Of a DNA stretch of 64,000 nt, positions 34,446 through 43,855 are shown piece after piece; positions within the stretch are counted from its first letter, which is position 1, and each line of letters starts with the position of its first letter. The notes beneath the pieces are model-generated. The model was not told where the DNA came from, did no database searches, and saw only the letters and a list, made by a program, of their open reading frames with translations. Source of the stretch: Pseudoxanthomonas kaohsiungensis (GTDB lineage: Bacteria > Pseudomonadota > Gammaproteobacteria > Xanthomonadales > Xanthomonadaceae); assembly GCF_010211765.1 (NCBI RefSeq), contig NZ_PDWO01000007.1:62001-126000 (forward strand). The letters run 5' to 3'. A program made the position numbers and the translations under genes.

Positions 34446-34817
34446 TCACCGTTCCGTGGGGCTCGGGTGCGCCTGCAGCCCTTCCATGCTGGCCAGCAGC
34501 TCGGATAGGGCGCCTGCCGGATCCTCCGGCGCCACTGCCAGCGAAACCGTTTGACCGCTACGCAGAAGCTGCCCGCTTGCCAGACAGAACACCCCAGCCA
34601 CCACGGCCCGCGGGCTACCCTCGGGGGCGCCGGAGCGATCCACCACGGCGATCTGCAGCACCGCCCCCCATCCATCTTCCTGCGGTCGATACTCCAGGTC
34701 AGCGACAACAGCACCTTCCGCCGCCTGCAGCCGCAGGTACGGCGCTTCGGGCCCTGCCCCCCTTGCAGCAGGCAGGACCTGAAACAACTGCTGGATTGCG
34801 CTGATGGCGGGCCTCAT
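34446..34817 (-). CDS. hypothetical protein, 123 aa
   Basis: Soluble protein (MRPAISAIQQLFQVLPAARG) of unknown family, with beta-rich middle and a helical C-terminus ending SPTER. Its start overlaps the end of the big methylase-helicase gene, and an operator copy lies inside that gene's last codons, so it may have its own promoter. Confidence 0.65.
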   Translation of the reverse strand: MRPAISAIQQLFQVLPAARGAGPEAPYLRLQAAEGAVVADLEYRPQEDGWGAVLQIAVVDRSGAPEGSPRAVVAGVFCLASGQLLRSGQTVSLAVAPEDPAGALSELLASMEGLQAHPSPTER

Positions 34818-37800
34818 GCGGTCAGCCTCTTCCTCTCGGGTTCGCCCGATTGTTGCACATAACTTTCGTTATTGTAAACGCCCGTCTCGCTGCGCATCTG
34901 GTTTACCACCGACCGCAAGCGCGCCGGCGCGTATAGGTGCACGCCGGCCCGGTTCAGCAGGTCAGCAGCCTCGATCAGTCGGTCCGTTGGAAACTTGGCC
35001 GACATACTCGTGCGACTGCCGGCGAACTCGCCCACGACACGCTTCAGATCCTCATTGGCAAAAATGTGCCCCCCTCGTGCGATGGTCCCCGGGCACTGGA
35101 TAACCACCATGTTCCCGGTCAGGTACATCATCACGTCTTCTTGAGACCGCGCATCCTCGCCCGTGGCCGTGGTCAGGCGGACCTGCGGGTCATGTTCGAG
35201 AACCGCCGCGAGCATCTGCGGCGTTTCCATGCGCAGCGGGAGCTCAGCCAGGTCGGCCGGCTTGAAGGTCTTCGATAGCAGGACACCTCGATGCCGCTTC
35301 CCGTCCTCGTCGGTGTAGACCACCGAGGAGCCAAAGCGGCGCTGTGCCGCGAGCTGCGCGGCAGCGAAGAGGTTTCCGTCCAGGACGTGGCGGCGCACCA
35401 CCATCTTGCCTTCCGGCGCTGCATCGAATTGCTTCATGAAGTCCGGGTCGGCGCTCCACCTAGAAGCGAACTCGAATCGAGCATCCTCGCGCAACGCGTA
35501 CAGCGACCGCTCCACCAGGTGTTCGCGTCCGGGAACTGCAATCCGCAGCGCGTAGGCGCTCAGCTGCTCCAGCTGTCGCTCGGTCTGCGGCAGGACGATG
35601 GCCGCGACCACGCCGTGCACGGACTCTTCGTCATTCCCCGTGAAGATAATCTGCTTGCCGATGTCCACTTCAAGCAGGGTCTTCCGCAGAAAGTCGTATC
35701 GATCGCGGGTCTTCGTGCAGGCGTTGGGATCCTTGTGGGCAAGCGCATCGTCGACGGTCTTGAACTTCGCCGGCTTGGCGCGCAGGACGGCAGCTTCCTG
35801 CTGATCCGCCAGGATCGCCTCTATCCTCCTGAGCATGTCGGCCACAGGGTCCTTGGCGCCAACGGGAGCGGTTTCGGCGATGACACTGCGCGACGCGTCC
35901 ATGATGGCCTGGACGGTGTCCGCACGCATCGGCTCCAACACCACGTCCATCTCCAGTGTGCGGATGAAGATGGGCTGGCTGAAGCAGCTTCGCGAGATCG
36001 GGTCGCCTGCCTCGAACACTTCGTAGCCAACCTCACGAGCTCGTAGGTCGACTTCCTTCGACTTCAGGGGATTGATCCCCTTCTCGTCCATCTCCGCGAT
36101 CAGCCGGTTGTACTCTGTCGTCAGCGCGGCGTAGATCTCCTCCTGCTCGCTGACCCTCAACATGACCAGGCGGGAAGTCAGCTTGTTGACGAAGTAGGAC
36201 GCCTCACGCTCGCGGCCCTCCTCCTCGTCCAGCTCGATGTCCAGGCGTCGCGCGATGTCCGGGTGCGACTCCAGGTAGCGGAAAGCGACCGAATCGCCGA
36301 CCGAATTCAGGAAGTCCGGAACCGTCGCATCCAGCGACGCGTTCTCCTGGTTCGAGGTGGTGTTGGCCGACAGCTTGCGCAGCTTCGCGTTCGCCATCGC
36401 AATCGGGCGGGCCTGACCCGGCAGACCCGTGCTGAACGTCTGGATCTCCGGATCGGATATCTGCCCGCGGCGATTCACGCGGCCATGGAACTGAACCCGC
36501 TTGTTGACGTCCAGCGCGAGCTGCACTTCCAGCATCACGCGTTGACGCTTGTCCGGGAACTGCGGGGCGGCGTGTAGGCTCACGCCCGTGCTACCGGCCC
36601 GCGAAAGCACGACCGCGTCGACGTCGCCGGCATTGAATCCTTGGACGACCTGCGCCTTGGCGATTTGGGGTAGTGCATACGGAGCCCACTGGCCATCCTG
36701 CATCCGCAGCCCGGTCTTGCGGCCGGTCAGCTCCGAGCACTTGAACCCGGCCGTCTCGATCCGATTCCTCAGCACGTCGATGGGGGAGACCGCCAACGCA
36801 GGCATGCGATCGATTAGCGCCCGGATGTGGGCAATGGATTCGACCGCGCCGTCCGAGTGCAATGGCTTGCGCGTGCGCTCGCCGTAGCGGTCGCTCTCCT
36901 CGAAGTAGCTCAGCTTGTCCAACGTCCGATAGAGCACGTCGCGGAACGTAAGGCCCTCGCCAAGCCCATCCACGTCGCCGTTGGCGATGCGTTCTGCCAG
37001 GGCTTCCACGTCCATTTCTTCGCCGTCGTCGGCGCCGGCGATCACCTCGTTCAGCAACGTTTCCATAGTGTTTTCGAGCACGAACACCGGCTTCTTTCCC
37101 GCCTGCAGCGCTGCGACCGCCTGGTCCCCGGCAAGGTCGGTCTGCGCTGCCAGCAGGAACTGGCGGTAGATGTTGAACAGGCGGGAGAAGTAGTTGATGG
37201 AGACCGCGCCCATGCGGTTCCCCTTACGTTCCTCGTCGCTCATCTTCTCGATGGCTTCGCGGATCTCTGCATTGCGCTCGCTGACCATCTTGTTGATGTC
37301 GCCGGCGAGATAGTTCATGGCCTCCAAGACCTCCGCCAGGTGGTCCGACATCTCGCGGTTGCGCTCCAACCGCTCGGGCGTGTCCAGGACCACCCTGAAG
37401 TCCAGATTGCTCAGATCGTGCTCGCGACGGATGAAAACGCCGTCGCGGGCGAGCATGCTCGAAAGCACTTCCTGCAGTGCCTCGCCGCCTACCGCAAGCG
37501 TCTCGGGCAACGTGCTGATGGCCACGCTTCGCGGGAACAGGCGGCTGTAGATGGACAGGTTCTTGGGCTCTTTGATCGAGGTAGCCGAGCTGTACACAAC
37601 GGCATAGCACGAATCGACGGCCAGCGAAGCGTTCGTGTTGGTGTTCGACTCGCCGGCTGCGTTGTGGCTCTCGTCGAGAATGAGCCCGCAACCCTTTGTG
37701 GCCAGGGTGATCCAGTTCGACTTGTTGCGTCCGGAAGCGTTGCGATCGCGGCTGAACTGCGAATAGGTGCCCAGCACCAGGTTGTACTGCTCGGGGATGG

Positions 37801-39943
37801 TCCCGGCCACGACGGCGTTGTTGACGATGGAGGCCGGGGTGGCCTTGACAAGCTCCTTGCCCGTCACGTCGTCGTAGATGCCCACACCAGCGTTGACGAT
37901 CATGGGATGGAACAGATCGTCGGAGCCGATCGCGCGAATATCGCGCCAGAAATCCGTAAACAGCGTCGGGGTCTCGGTGAGGAACACGACCGGGCGGCTG
38001 TGGAGCACGTGGTAGCGGGCCATGGCCGCCAAGAACCTACCCTTGCCCTGGCCGGTCTGGTCACCCATCAGGAAGCCTTGCGCACCGCCGCTGCGCTGTT
38101 CGGCGTGCATGGCCAGCGCCAAGGCATCGACTTGCTCGGGCGACAGGTACGACCCCATCTGCTCGACCGACCAGTCGAGCTGCGAAGAAACGTACTCGTC
38201 GATGTCACCGTGCTGCTCCACCACATCAGCCAAGGCCAGCTGCGTGGGCACCAGCATGTTCCGCGGGATCATCGCGGTTGGCTCTCCGACGCGACTCATG
38301 GCCGGATATGGGCTCTGATAGCTGTTCTCGTCAGCCTTGGTGGTGTTCTGATCCAGTTCCACAGCGCCGTTGACCGCGAGCTCACTCGCCTCCTCGGCAG
38401 CGGCCAGCGGCTCGCCCGCGCTGGGGCTCACCGCCTCCAGGATCTCAGCAGCTTCAGGCAGCGGCAGCTGAGCGGCATACTTGCCGCGCATCTGCTTTGC
38501 CCAGGCCAGAAGCTCCTCGTCCGACTGCAGGACAGGGATCTCGTCCGGCACCTGGGTTCCCTCGCCACGACGGCCGACGACGACCATGCGAACGGGGAAG
38601 GTCGCGCCCTGCTTCGCGTACAGACGGCCAGGGATCTCGACCACGTCGACTTGGTAGTTGTCCGCCAGCCAGTTGAAGAGGTAGCGGGAGGTGCCGCTGA
38701 TCTTGCCGGCACGGGTATCGATGTAGCTGTCCGCCCCGATGATGTAAACCGCGAGCCCATCGTCCTTGCGAGCAGCCAAGGACTTCATGAGGATCAGCTG
38801 ATCCAGGCGATTGACCTTGAGCCCTTGGATGCTCATCGCAGAACTGAGCTTGCCAAACGGCGGATTGCAGATCACCGCATCGAAATGCTCTCCCCCGTTC
38901 AGGCGAACGAAATCGACCGAAGTGGCGTCGCCCTCGTGCCGCAGGATGTCGGGACGGCCGACCGCCAGCTGCGCCAGGCGGGCGGCGTCCATGTCCACGC
39001 CGACGACATGCGCGCCATGCGACGCGCTGACCAGGGAGCCGTTGCCGATCGTGGGTTCCAGGATTGAACGGCCTTGGGTCGCACCCAGAATGACCTGTGC
39101 CGCGATGCCCATCGGCAGCGGGCTCGAATACTGCTGGAGCATGACCGAAGTAGACGTGCGCGCCGCCATTGCGGGCTGACGCTCCATCAGGTTCTTGGCC
39201 GTATTGAAAGCCTCCTGCGCATCGTCCGGTCCGCCGATCACATGCCGCCGCAGCGCCCGCACAAGAGCCGCTTCGACCGCCTCCTGGACCTGCCGCATCT
39301 TTGGCGACTGCTCGATCTCGTCCAGGGCGATTCCGGTCACGGTGGACGCAAACTTGCGCAGGTCCTCGCCCTTCATGAACCGGCCTGCCTCGATGTCGCG
39401 CACGAAACCATCGGCGCATCGCGCCAGATCTTCCGGCGACTCGGCACGCAGGAACGTCGGATCTGCGTCGTCGCCCTCAATGAGCGGCCGCCCCCCGTCA
39501 CGGAGAACGTAGCGTCCCTCGTCGCTCTCGAAGACCGTCTCACCATGGCTGTTGTGCCCGACGGGGATGACGGTGACCTCTGCCAGCTTCTCGGCGATCG
39601 CAACCCCATCCATCTCACCGGACAGCGAGCGCGCCGGCGCAACGTGCGTGGCGTCAGCCCGTGGCATCATCACCTCGACCGCATCCGGGAAGACCGACCG
39701 GAGCTCGGCCAGGCCGATCTTCAGGTCCTTTCGCACGAACAACCTGCCTGCCGCGCGTGCTGGCTGGTAGAAGCCGATCCTCGCCAGCTCGGTGCACTGC
39801 TTGTCGGTCAGGTAGCGACTGCCGGCAATCTCCAGCCGCACCACGCCCCAGGCCTTCTTGCATGCCACCAGGCGAATCGCCGGTGTCTGCGCGTTGAGGG
39901 AGACCCACTTGACGAGGGCGTTTGCGGGGGCGGCGGCATTCAT
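34814..39943 (-). CDS. adenine methylase - Strawberry-notch helicase fusion
   Basis: About 1709 residues. An N-terminal module (about 50-95) is shared with the protein at 10235-11317. Next comes a Class I methyltransferase with EPTIGNG (near 297) and the N6-adenine motif NPPF (near 360). The second half is an SF2 helicase of the Strawberry-notch type: GDQTGQGKGR Walker A near 630, DESHN near 758, and late AGSTGVSLHA and FHGRVNRRGQ. Architecture resembles phage P1 DarB, which protects injected DNA from type I restriction. ATG at 39943 is chosen over a TTG at 39970. Role here as anti-restriction is inference. Confidence 0.88.
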   Translation of the reverse strand: MNAAAPANALVKWVSLNAQTPAIRLVACKKAWGVVRLEIAGSRYLTDKQCTELARIGFYQPARAAGRLFVRKDLKIGLAELRSVFPDAVEVMMPRADATHVAPARSLSGEMDGVAIAEKLAEVTVIPVGHNSHGETVFESDEGRYVLRDGGRPLIEGDDADPTFLRAESPEDLARCADGFVRDIEAGRFMKGEDLRKFASTVTGIALDEIEQSPKMRQVQEAVEAALVRALRRHVIGGPDDAQEAFNTAKNLMERQPAMAARTSTSVMLQQYSSPLPMGIAAQVILGATQGRSILEPTIGNGSLVSASHGAHVVGVDMDAARLAQLAVGRPDILRHEGDATSVDFVRLNGGEHFDAVICNPPFGKLSSAMSIQGLKVNRLDQLILMKSLAARKDDGLAVYIIGADSYIDTRAGKISGTSRYLFNWLADNYQVDVVEIPGRLYAKQGATFPVRMVVVGRRGEGTQVPDEIPVLQSDEELLAWAKQMRGKYAAQLPLPEAAEILEAVSPSAGEPLAAAEEASELAVNGAVELDQNTTKADENSYQSPYPAMSRVGEPTAMIPRNMLVPTQLALADVVEQHGDIDEYVSSQLDWSVEQMGSYLSPEQVDALALAMHAEQRSGGAQGFLMGDQTGQGKGRFLAAMARYHVLHSRPVVFLTETPTLFTDFWRDIRAIGSDDLFHPMIVNAGVGIYDDVTGKELVKATPASIVNNAVVAGTIPEQYNLVLGTYSQFSRDRNASGRNKSNWITLATKGCGLILDESHNAAGESNTNTNASLAVDSCYAVVYSSATSIKEPKNLSIYSRLFPRSVAISTLPETLAVGGEALQEVLSSMLARDGVFIRREHDLSNLDFRVVLDTPERLERNREMSDHLAEVLEAMNYLAGDINKMVSERNAEIREAIEKMSDEERKGNRMGAVSINYFSRLFNIYRQFLLAAQTDLAGDQAVAALQAGKKPVFVLENTMETLLNEVIAGADDGEEMDVEALAERIANGDVDGLGEGLTFRDVLYRTLDKLSYFEESDRYGERTRKPLHSDGAVESIAHIRALIDRMPALAVSPIDVLRNRIETAGFKCSELTGRKTGLRMQDGQWAPYALPQIAKAQVVQGFNAGDVDAVVLSRAGSTGVSLHAAPQFPDKRQRVMLEVQLALDVNKRVQFHGRVNRRGQISDPEIQTFSTGLPGQARPIAMANAKLRKLSANTTSNQENASLDATVPDFLNSVGDSVAFRYLESHPDIARRLDIELDEEEGREREASYFVNKLTSRLVMLRVSEQEEIYAALTTEYNRLIAEMDEKGINPLKSKEVDLRAREVGYEVFEAGDPISRSCFSQPIFIRTLEMDVVLEPMRADTVQAIMDASRSVIAETAPVGAKDPVADMLRRIEAILADQQEAAVLRAKPAKFKTVDDALAHKDPNACTKTRDRYDFLRKTLLEVDIGKQIIFTGNDEESVHGVVAAIVLPQTERQLEQLSAYALRIAVPGREHLVERSLYALREDARFEFASRWSADPDFMKQFDAAPEGKMVVRRHVLDGNLFAAAQLAAQRRFGSSVVYTDEDGKRHRGVLLSKTFKPADLAELPLRMETPQMLAAVLEHDPQVRLTTATGEDARSQEDVMMYLTGNMVVIQCPGTIARGGHIFANEDLKRVVGEFAGSRTSMSAKFPTDRLIEAADLLNRAGVHLYAPARLRSVVNQMRSETGVYNNESYVQQSGEPERKRLTA
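34861..34877 (-). promoter_or_regulatory. recurring 17-bp motif inside a gene end
   Basis: Minus-strand TTACAATAACGAAAGTT, with TACAAT as -10-like box, lies within the coding end of the methylase-helicase gene, 44 bases upstream of the ATG at 34817. Confidence 0.45.
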
Positions 39944-40029
39944 GCGCGAGGCGTCCTTGGTTCCAGTCAATAGATGATGGCGGCGCCGTCACCGGCCACC
40001 GCCATCGGGGTCTTACGTGCGCGCCACGC

Positions 40030-41325
40030 TTACGGGCGCGGGCCGTTCTCGGCGTGGTCCTCGATCCCCGCATCCGGCTCCGGATCGACATCGTCCAGGC
40101 TGGCCTCGCTCGCGGCGGCCGGTGCCGCCGGCTTGCCGATGAACTTGGTTGCCAGCTGGGTCGGGGCGAACGTACCCGGCTCGTCGCTGATGACGTTGGT
40201 CGGGCTGAAGCTGTCCACGCCATCCTTGCGGGCGATGCCCGGCAGCAGGACCTTCGCGAAGGACGCCGGGTCGGCGCCGAACATCAGGTCGTAGCGCGCG
40301 GTGTTGCCCTTCTTGAAGTCGTTGACCAGCTTGAAGGCGGCGTTGTCATCCTTGTGGGGGTTGCCCGCGTAGGTCAGGCGGTAGCCGGGAATGGCCTCCA
40401 AGGTCAGGCCGCCGCTCTCCACTGCGGCCCACAGCTGCGCATTGGGGACGTTGCGGAAGATGTTCTTCTCGCCCAGCTCGGTGAGCGCCTTGGCGACGTC
40501 CGGCACGTAGTCCTCGCCCACCTTCTTGAACGGCACGTAGACCGCACGGGTGATCACCTCCGCCCCGTCGGTGACGCGCAGCAGGGTCAGGGCGCGGGTG
40601 CCTACGCCCAGCTGCTTGGTCATCGCCTCGGCGAACGCGGTCGGGCCGTCGATCTTGACCGCCTCGCCGGGCGAGACCTGATCGATGGTGACCTTCAGGT
40701 TGTCCGTTCCCTTCAGCTGCGCGAGCTTGCCGGCAGCCCATTCGCGGGAGAACTCCTGCTTGCCGCGCACACCTTCGTTCTCGACCACCAGCTCGATGGA
40801 CTTCGCATTGACCGGGAAGGTCACCTTCTTCGGCTCGGCGCCGATCGGGTTCGGAACGTCGAAACTGATCCGGGGAGCGGTGGCGTAGGCGTCGGTAATG
40901 AACGAACGGTTCGCGTGCTCGGCGACGTCCTTCACGGTCAGCGTGTTCACCCAGCGCGAGTTGACGACCGGCAGGCCATCTTCCGGCTCCTTGGCCAGGT
41001 AGCAGGCTTCCAGCGTCACGGTCGAGCCCTCGGCGTTGGACTTGTTGACCAGGGCGGTGCGGCCCTGGCCCTTCTTGAAGTTGCTGATGGCCGATTCCAG
41101 GTTGTCACGGAAGTGCACGACGATCCGCGAGCCCTCGGGCAGCTGCGAGTTACCGTTGAGCGTGGTGCCGGTCAGCTTCAACGAATCGACCTCCTTCTTC
41201 TCCTTGTCCAAGACCTTCACGATCTCAGCGGTCAGGACCTGCAGCACCAGGCCGAAGGTGCTGTTCTTGATGGTGCCGGCGCCGGCCGGCTTGTTTTCCA
41301 GCTTGATGGTCTGCAGGAGCGACAT
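40030..41325 (-). CDS. hypothetical protein, 431 aa, PRP tail
   Basis: A 431-residue lysine-rich, beta-containing protein (MSLLQTIKLENKPAGAGTIKNST) with a GAGGAAGAA ribosome site. No family was recognised. The C-terminus is acidic (DDVDPEPDAGIEDHAEN) and ends GPRP with a TAA stop. It lies between the helicase at 41371 and the methylase-helicase, so it may act in the same DNA-processing step. It could be a structural or anti-restriction partner, by analogy with P1 DarA; this is a guess from context. Confidence 0.75.
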   Translation of the reverse strand: MSLLQTIKLENKPAGAGTIKNSTFGLVLQVLTAEIVKVLDKEKKEVDSLKLTGTTLNGNSQLPEGSRIVVHFRDNLESAISNFKKGQGRTALVNKSNAEGSTVTLEACYLAKEPEDGLPVVNSRWVNTLTVKDVAEHANRSFITDAYATAPRISFDVPNPIGAEPKKVTFPVNAKSIELVVENEGVRGKQEFSREWAAGKLAQLKGTDNLKVTIDQVSPGEAVKIDGPTAFAEAMTKQLGVGTRALTLLRVTDGAEVITRAVYVPFKKVGEDYVPDVAKALTELGEKNIFRNVPNAQLWAAVESGGLTLEAIPGYRLTYAGNPHKDDNAAFKLVNDFKKGNTARYDLMFGADPASFAKVLLPGIARKDGVDSFSPTNVISDEPGTFAPTQLATKFIGKPAAPAAASEASLDDVDPEPDAGIEDHAENGPRP

Positions 41326-41370
41326 GATTTCTTCCTCTGTTCTGTGTTGGATCGGGATAACGGGTTCGGA

Positions 41371-42891
41371 TCAGCCAGCCAGGCGCACACGACTGGTTTC
41401 GTCCATCTGCTGCTTGAGCTCCAGGTAGTCGCGCAGTCCGGAGCTCAGCTGGATTGCGTGTTGGGCCCGGGTAACTGCCACGTACTGCAGATTCACTTCT
41501 TCAATGTCCGACGCGGTCGCCGCGCCGTAGTCCCACAGCTCCCCTTCGTCATCGATAAGCTCCATGTAGTCGTCGGAGAGAACGACATTCGGGAACTCCA
41601 GTCCCTTGGACTTGTGCGCGGTGGTCAGCGTGACCGCGTTCGCGGGCAGGCGGGCTTGGATGCCATCCGTCCAAGGAATCGACTTGGTTGCGATCGCCTC
41701 CACGAGTTCAGGGATCCGGTCGCCGTACTCCACCGCCAGCTTCACGCGGCTCTTGACCTCGCGGTCGTTCATGCTTTCGCCGTACTCGGCCAGTTCGTTG
41801 AACGTGCTGAAGGAGCGCAGGAAGGCATCCCTGACGGTATCGCCCACCATCAGGTTGTAGGTGTCCACGACCAGGTCATGGCGGTAGTTCGACAGCGGTC
41901 CCACGAAGGCGAACGGTCGTTCTGCGTCCAGTGCCTTGACCGCGGCGCGGAAAAGTGCGCCGTTACCACGCGACACCAGCGCGTGCCCTTCGCGATCGAC
42001 ATCGATTTCGCGCTCGATGGTGCTTGCACCGAGTCCACGCAGCGCAAGGCTCTCTCCCTTCAGCGCCAGGATGCTGTTCGCGATCTCCGCGAGCTTGGGC
42101 CCGAACCGGAAGCTGCCCGTCAGGCCGAACGACTCGTCGCACTTCATCAGCTCCATGGCGTTGTGCGCGCCCCGGAAGCTGTATATCGCCTGGTGGGTGT
42201 CGCCGATCAGGAAGATCCGCGTACGCTGGGCTTCGACGATGGCTTGCAGCACCGGATTGGTGTCCTGCGCTTCGTCTACCAGGACAGCGTCGTACCTCAA
42301 GGTCGGCTCCGAGAGCTGGTAGAGCTTCAGGTACCCGTCGTGGAGCATCGGCGTCGCGCCAGCCAGATCGCACATGTCGGCCCACACGCGCTTGGCGTCA
42401 GCCAAGATGCCGACGGCGCTCATGTACTTGCGCTCGGCCGGCGAGTCGCCCAGCGACACGTGCCCCAGGCTCGGTTCGGCAGCGGAAGAAACCAGGTATG
42501 CCTTGACGGTCTCCACCACGCGTCCGCCGTACAGGTTGACGACTTCCGTCGGAAGCGATCGCAGGGATCCCGCGCTGTGCAGGATGGGCAGGATGTGGAA
42601 GGGCTTCAGGTCACCCTGCAGCTTGTTCGGCACATCACCGTACAGCCTGCCCTTACTGGCGTATGCCAGGCCATGCCCGGTCATTGCCTTGACGTTGGAC
42701 GGAAACGTCGCGACGGCCTCTTCCTTGATGGCCTTGTTGAAGGCGATGTACAGGAATCGCTGGCCCGGGAACGTCCGGGCCAAGTGTTTCAGCGTCGAGG
42801 ACTTGCCCGTGCCAGCGAACGCATTGGCTTTGACGATGCGGCCGCTGGCACCGCAGATGGCTTCCTGTTCGGGGGTCGGGGCAAAGGCCAT
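41371..42891 (-). CDS. SF1 (UvrD/FBH1-like) DNA helicase
   Basis: A 506-residue superfamily 1 helicase: AFAGTGKSST (about 24-33), FLYIAFNKAIKEEA, VLVDEAQDTNP (about 205), GDTHQAIYSFRGA, LTTAHKSKGLEFPNVVL and YVAVTRAQHAI. Short for UvrD and closest in pattern to FBH1-like or plasmid/phage helicases. It would unwind DNA 3' to 5' during replication or processing of transferred DNA. The ATG lies 9 bases after an operator copy. Confidence 0.9.
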   Translation of the reverse strand: MAFAPTPEQEAICGASGRIVKANAFAGTGKSSTLKHLARTFPGQRFLYIAFNKAIKEEAVATFPSNVKAMTGHGLAYASKGRLYGDVPNKLQGDLKPFHILPILHSAGSLRSLPTEVVNLYGGRVVETVKAYLVSSAAEPSLGHVSLGDSPAERKYMSAVGILADAKRVWADMCDLAGATPMLHDGYLKLYQLSEPTLRYDAVLVDEAQDTNPVLQAIVEAQRTRIFLIGDTHQAIYSFRGAHNAMELMKCDESFGLTGSFRFGPKLAEIANSILALKGESLALRGLGASTIEREIDVDREGHALVSRGNGALFRAAVKALDAERPFAFVGPLSNYRHDLVVDTYNLMVGDTVRDAFLRSFSTFNELAEYGESMNDREVKSRVKLAVEYGDRIPELVEAIATKSIPWTDGIQARLPANAVTLTTAHKSKGLEFPNVVLSDDYMELIDDEGELWDYGAATASDIEEVNLQYVAVTRAQHAIQLSSGLRDYLELKQQMDETSRVRLAG

Positions 42892-42899
42892 GTCGTCTT

Positions 42900-42916
42900 A
42901 ACTTTCGTTAGAGTAT
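42900..42916 (-). promoter_or_regulatory. recurring 17-bp promoter/operator motif
   Basis: Minus-strand ATACTCTAACGAAAGTT, exact consensus, 9 bases before the SF1 helicase ATG. With the inverted copy at 42932-42948 it forms a 49-bp inverted arrangement. Confidence 0.6.
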
Positions 42917-42931
42917 CTGTGGACGATACTT

Positions 42932-42948
42932 ATACTACAACGAAAGTT
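42932..42948 (+). promoter_or_regulatory. inverted partner copy of the 17-bp motif
   Basis: Plus-strand ATACTACAACGAAAGTT, preceded by T (TATACT box), facing away from the copy at 42900. It points toward the 3' end of the regulator gene at 43039, where no plus-strand gene is seen, so it may serve as a regulator-binding half rather than a promoter. Confidence 0.5.
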
Positions 42949-43038
42949 CAGGCGGACAGATCGCGCTCGTTTTTAGACATGCGTCACTGTTTTACCCGCA
43001 TCCGTGCGCGCTTGGTTAACACGTTTGCGTAGTCCGCA

Positions 43039-43854
43039 TCAGGCAGCGGCGGAGCGCCTGCGTGCCTCGTGCGACAGAAGGATGACCGAGGGGTGGACGT
43101 CCAGCGGTTCGCCACGCTGCTCGTCCTTAGAGCGCGACGGCGCCTCGGCCTGAGCCTGGGTGGACAGGATGTGCTCGTGAATCATGTCCGGCGTGATCGA
43201 ATACTCTCGCGCCAGCATGGCCACCCCCTGCCACCGCAGTTTCGGTTCTTCCTGGTTGAAGATTTGATCGAACTCGAACGGCGCCAGATCCCGGTTCACC
43301 AGCAGCGACCACTTCTCCGGTGTGGTCTCGATGGTGTGCGGCAGCGCCTTGGAGTGCGGGTCCACCGGGTCGCGCCACAACGCGCCGGGAACATGCTCTG
43401 GGGTTACGCGGGCTGACTTGAAGATGCTCTTACTGACCTCGACTACCACTCGCACACCGGGACCGGAGATCAGATAGACCTGGTGCCGCTTCTTGGCCAG
43501 CCATCCGCGCTTGGGCGGCTCGATCCGCGTGATGGCGCTGTCCGCCATCAACCGCGAGAGGATCCGCAGGGGTTCGTAGGCGTTCCGCGAGTTTCGCAGC
43601 AGGCCATCCTTGATCTTCCAGACATGCACGCGACTGGGATCCAGATAGACGCCTTCCCGCACGTTCAGGCCTACCAGATCGAGGAGGCGGATGACCGATT
43701 CGTGGCGGAGATTCTCCTTCTTTCCGCTCAGCCACGCGGCCACGTTGGCGCGAGGCATGTTTCCGACGACATTCGCAATCGTGGTGAGATCGATCCACAG
43801 AAGCTGAACGAACAGCGCCACGATCTCGTGCGCCTTCATCTGGCGGTTGCTCAT
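43039..43854 (-). CDS. helix-turn-helix regulator 2, putative
   Basis: A 271-residue protein with an N-terminal helix-turn-helix-like stretch (LTTIANVVGNMPRANVAAWLS, about 22-42) followed by a longer domain without known motifs. The ATG at 43854 has a GAGGAA site; the frame upstream to 43887 lacks one. It follows the regulator at 43856 in one operon behind an operator copy, so one or both may bind the 17-bp motif. Transcription-factor role is inferred from the HTH. Confidence 0.6.
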   Translation of the reverse strand: MSNRQMKAHEIVALFVQLLWIDLTTIANVVGNMPRANVAAWLSGKKENLRHESVIRLLDLVGLNVREGVYLDPSRVHVWKIKDGLLRNSRNAYEPLRILSRLMADSAITRIEPPKRGWLAKKRHQVYLISGPGVRVVVEVSKSIFKSARVTPEHVPGALWRDPVDPHSKALPHTIETTPEKWSLLVNRDLAPFEFDQIFNQEEPKLRWQGVAMLAREYSITPDMIHEHILSTQAQAEAPSRSKDEQRGEPLDVHPSVILLSHEARRRSAAA

Positions 43855-43855
43855 C

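Noticed and set aside
39922-43032. 1036-codon plus-strand open frame
   Set aside because: Antisense to the 431-aa protein and the SF1 helicase; product is Val/Gly/Arg-rich shadow sequence.
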